Origin: Streptomyces sp. F001
Lineage (GTDB): Bacteria > Actinomycetota > Actinomycetes > Streptomycetales > Streptomycetaceae
Reading direction: 5' to 3'
NCBI RefSeq assembly: GCF_004187715.1
Contig: NZ_QZWF01000002.1
Span: 1,054,001-1,118,000, forward strand
DNA length: 64,000 bases
The notes under the pieces were generated by a model. That model saw only the letters and a list, made by a program, of their open reading frames with translations, did no database searches and was not told where the DNA came from. Below, piece after piece: positions 63,359 through 64,000 of this stretch. Position 1 is the first letter of the stretch. Every line of letters starts with the position of its first letter. The translations under genes were made by a program, and so were the position numbers.

Positions 63359-64000
63359 TCACCGGGGGTGGTGGAGGGTGCCGGCGGGAACTCGGAGGGT
63401 GGCTGCGAGGTGGGTGCCGGGTGGGGGCGGAAGACCTGCAATGCGTGGGTCGGCCCGTCTTGCGCAGCGCCGCTCGGAGCCGTGCGACGGCTCCGTCTCC
63501 GGCACGGTGTCAGCGGTCGCCTGCCCCGGCTTGGTGGGGTCCGGCTGCGGCTGTTGTCGTCTGTTGCTGGGTGTTGGTGTAGCCGGTGGGTGGGTGTGGT
63601 GGGTGAGGGTGTGCCAGCGTCGTTCGAAGTCGGCGGTGTGTTGGGTGAGGTGGTGGGTGGTGAGGGTTTGTTGTATTGGGCGGTGATGCCGCGGGTGGCG
63701 CATTCCTGCGCGATGGCGTCGAGTGAGGGCTTGGTGTGGTGTGCTCGGTGCTGGGCCCAGATGGTGTAGATGCGGTAGGGCAGGAGGTAGCGGCGTAGGG
63801 TGGCGGGGCTGACGGGGTTTCGGCTGCGGCCGTACATGCCCTTGTGGGTGAGGTAGGCGGACAGTTGCTGGGCGGTGGGCTCGGCGTCGTGGTCGGCCTG
63901 GTATTGCATCCATGCGAGGTAGTAGCGGTCGACGGTGGTGAGTCCGGCTCGCTCGGCGTCTGGATCCCTCTTGCCTGGTGCCGGGGTATCGATGGCGGTG
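63359..64000 (-). pseudogene. Hypothetical protein, 5' end beyond window, frameshifted
   Basis: The minus strand is open from the window edge: LTTVDRYYLAWMQYQADHDA, EPTAQQLSAYLTHKGMYGRS, NPVSPATLRRYLLPYRIYTI and LDAIAQECATRGITAQYNKP. Near 63665 one indel moves the frame to LTTHHLTQHTADFERRWHTL. The repeated Leu/Tyr/Arg helices and ATLRRYLLPYRIY hint at a DNA-binding helical protein of actinomycete plasmids, but no known motif is present. Start and N-terminus are outside the window. Confidence 0.5.

Noticed and set aside
1..64000. CRISPR array
   Set aside because: No series of direct repeats of 24-40 bp with unique spacers was seen; the only arrays are the 19-bp and 7-bp tandem repeats without spacers.

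Overview
The window is high-GC actinobacterial DNA. Codon use, the Streptomyces-type families and the many Streptomyces-type insertion sequences point to Streptomyces or a close relative, probably a chromosome arm or large linear plasmid. The evidence is the density of IS elements and gene remnants, accessory Ku and NAD-dependent DNA ligase, a replication-relaxation (actinomycete plasmid) remnant, recombinase remnants and toxin-antitoxin genes. No core housekeeping block, rRNA or ordinary tRNA gene was seen. Many single-base frameshifts occur, both in IS genes and in ordinary genes; some may be read errors rather than decay.

Layout. 0-5 kb: C-terminus of a large serine recombinase, an IS21 scrap, an alpha/beta hydrolase, and pieces of a Tn554-like module (two tyrosine-recombinase tails and a TnpC-like gene) surrounding a NUDIX and a YunG-like gene. 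5-12.5 kb: IS5 remnants, a Ku gene with a frameshifted tail, a membrane protein, an SMI1/KNR4 gene and an APH-like kinase. 12.5-15.5 kb: a minus-strand set of a GRDP-like gene, two hypotheticals and an XRE regulator. 15.5-20.3 kb: a GNAT enzyme, an in-frame chimera of two transposases, an intact IS5-family element and a DnaE-type polymerase cut off after its first catalytic aspartates. 20.3-26.5 kb is the best preserved unit: a LAL-type LuxR regulator followed by three alpha/beta hydrolases and a metallo-beta-lactamase-fold protein, all co-directional. 27-30 kb: replication-relaxation remnant, small hypotheticals and a HEPN/zinc-ribbon protein.

30.5-35.4 kb holds three different IS elements (IS1634, IS701 and IS1182 families) chained head to tail with a CTAG at every junction. 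At 35.83-35.91 kb a tRNA-Gly(GCC)-like sequence occurs in permuted order, 3' half before 5' half. 36.4-45.5 kb: NAD-dependent DNA ligase, a membrane protein, a Doc-like toxin with its antitoxin, a second antitoxin-like gene, a prepilin peptidase and a TPR protein. At 46.1-46.9 kb lies the most unusual gene: a 259-residue protein that reads as a fused histone H2A-H2B doublet, including an H2A-type docking segment and an H2B-type C-terminal helix. 47.8-57.2 kb is mostly IS material (IS1182, IS5, IS605 TnpB, IS3 carrying a 190-bp IS30-derived mini-element, IS630) around a MerR/methyltransferase pair and a MOSC protein. 57.2-64 kb: an endonuclease VII-domain gene, an ISAs1 transposase, an XRE-TPR regulator with a tandem operator-like repeat and two small translationally coupled genes, a remnant of a methyltransferase of the ATP-grasp peptide-maturation type, and a 5'-truncated hypothetical gene at the edge.
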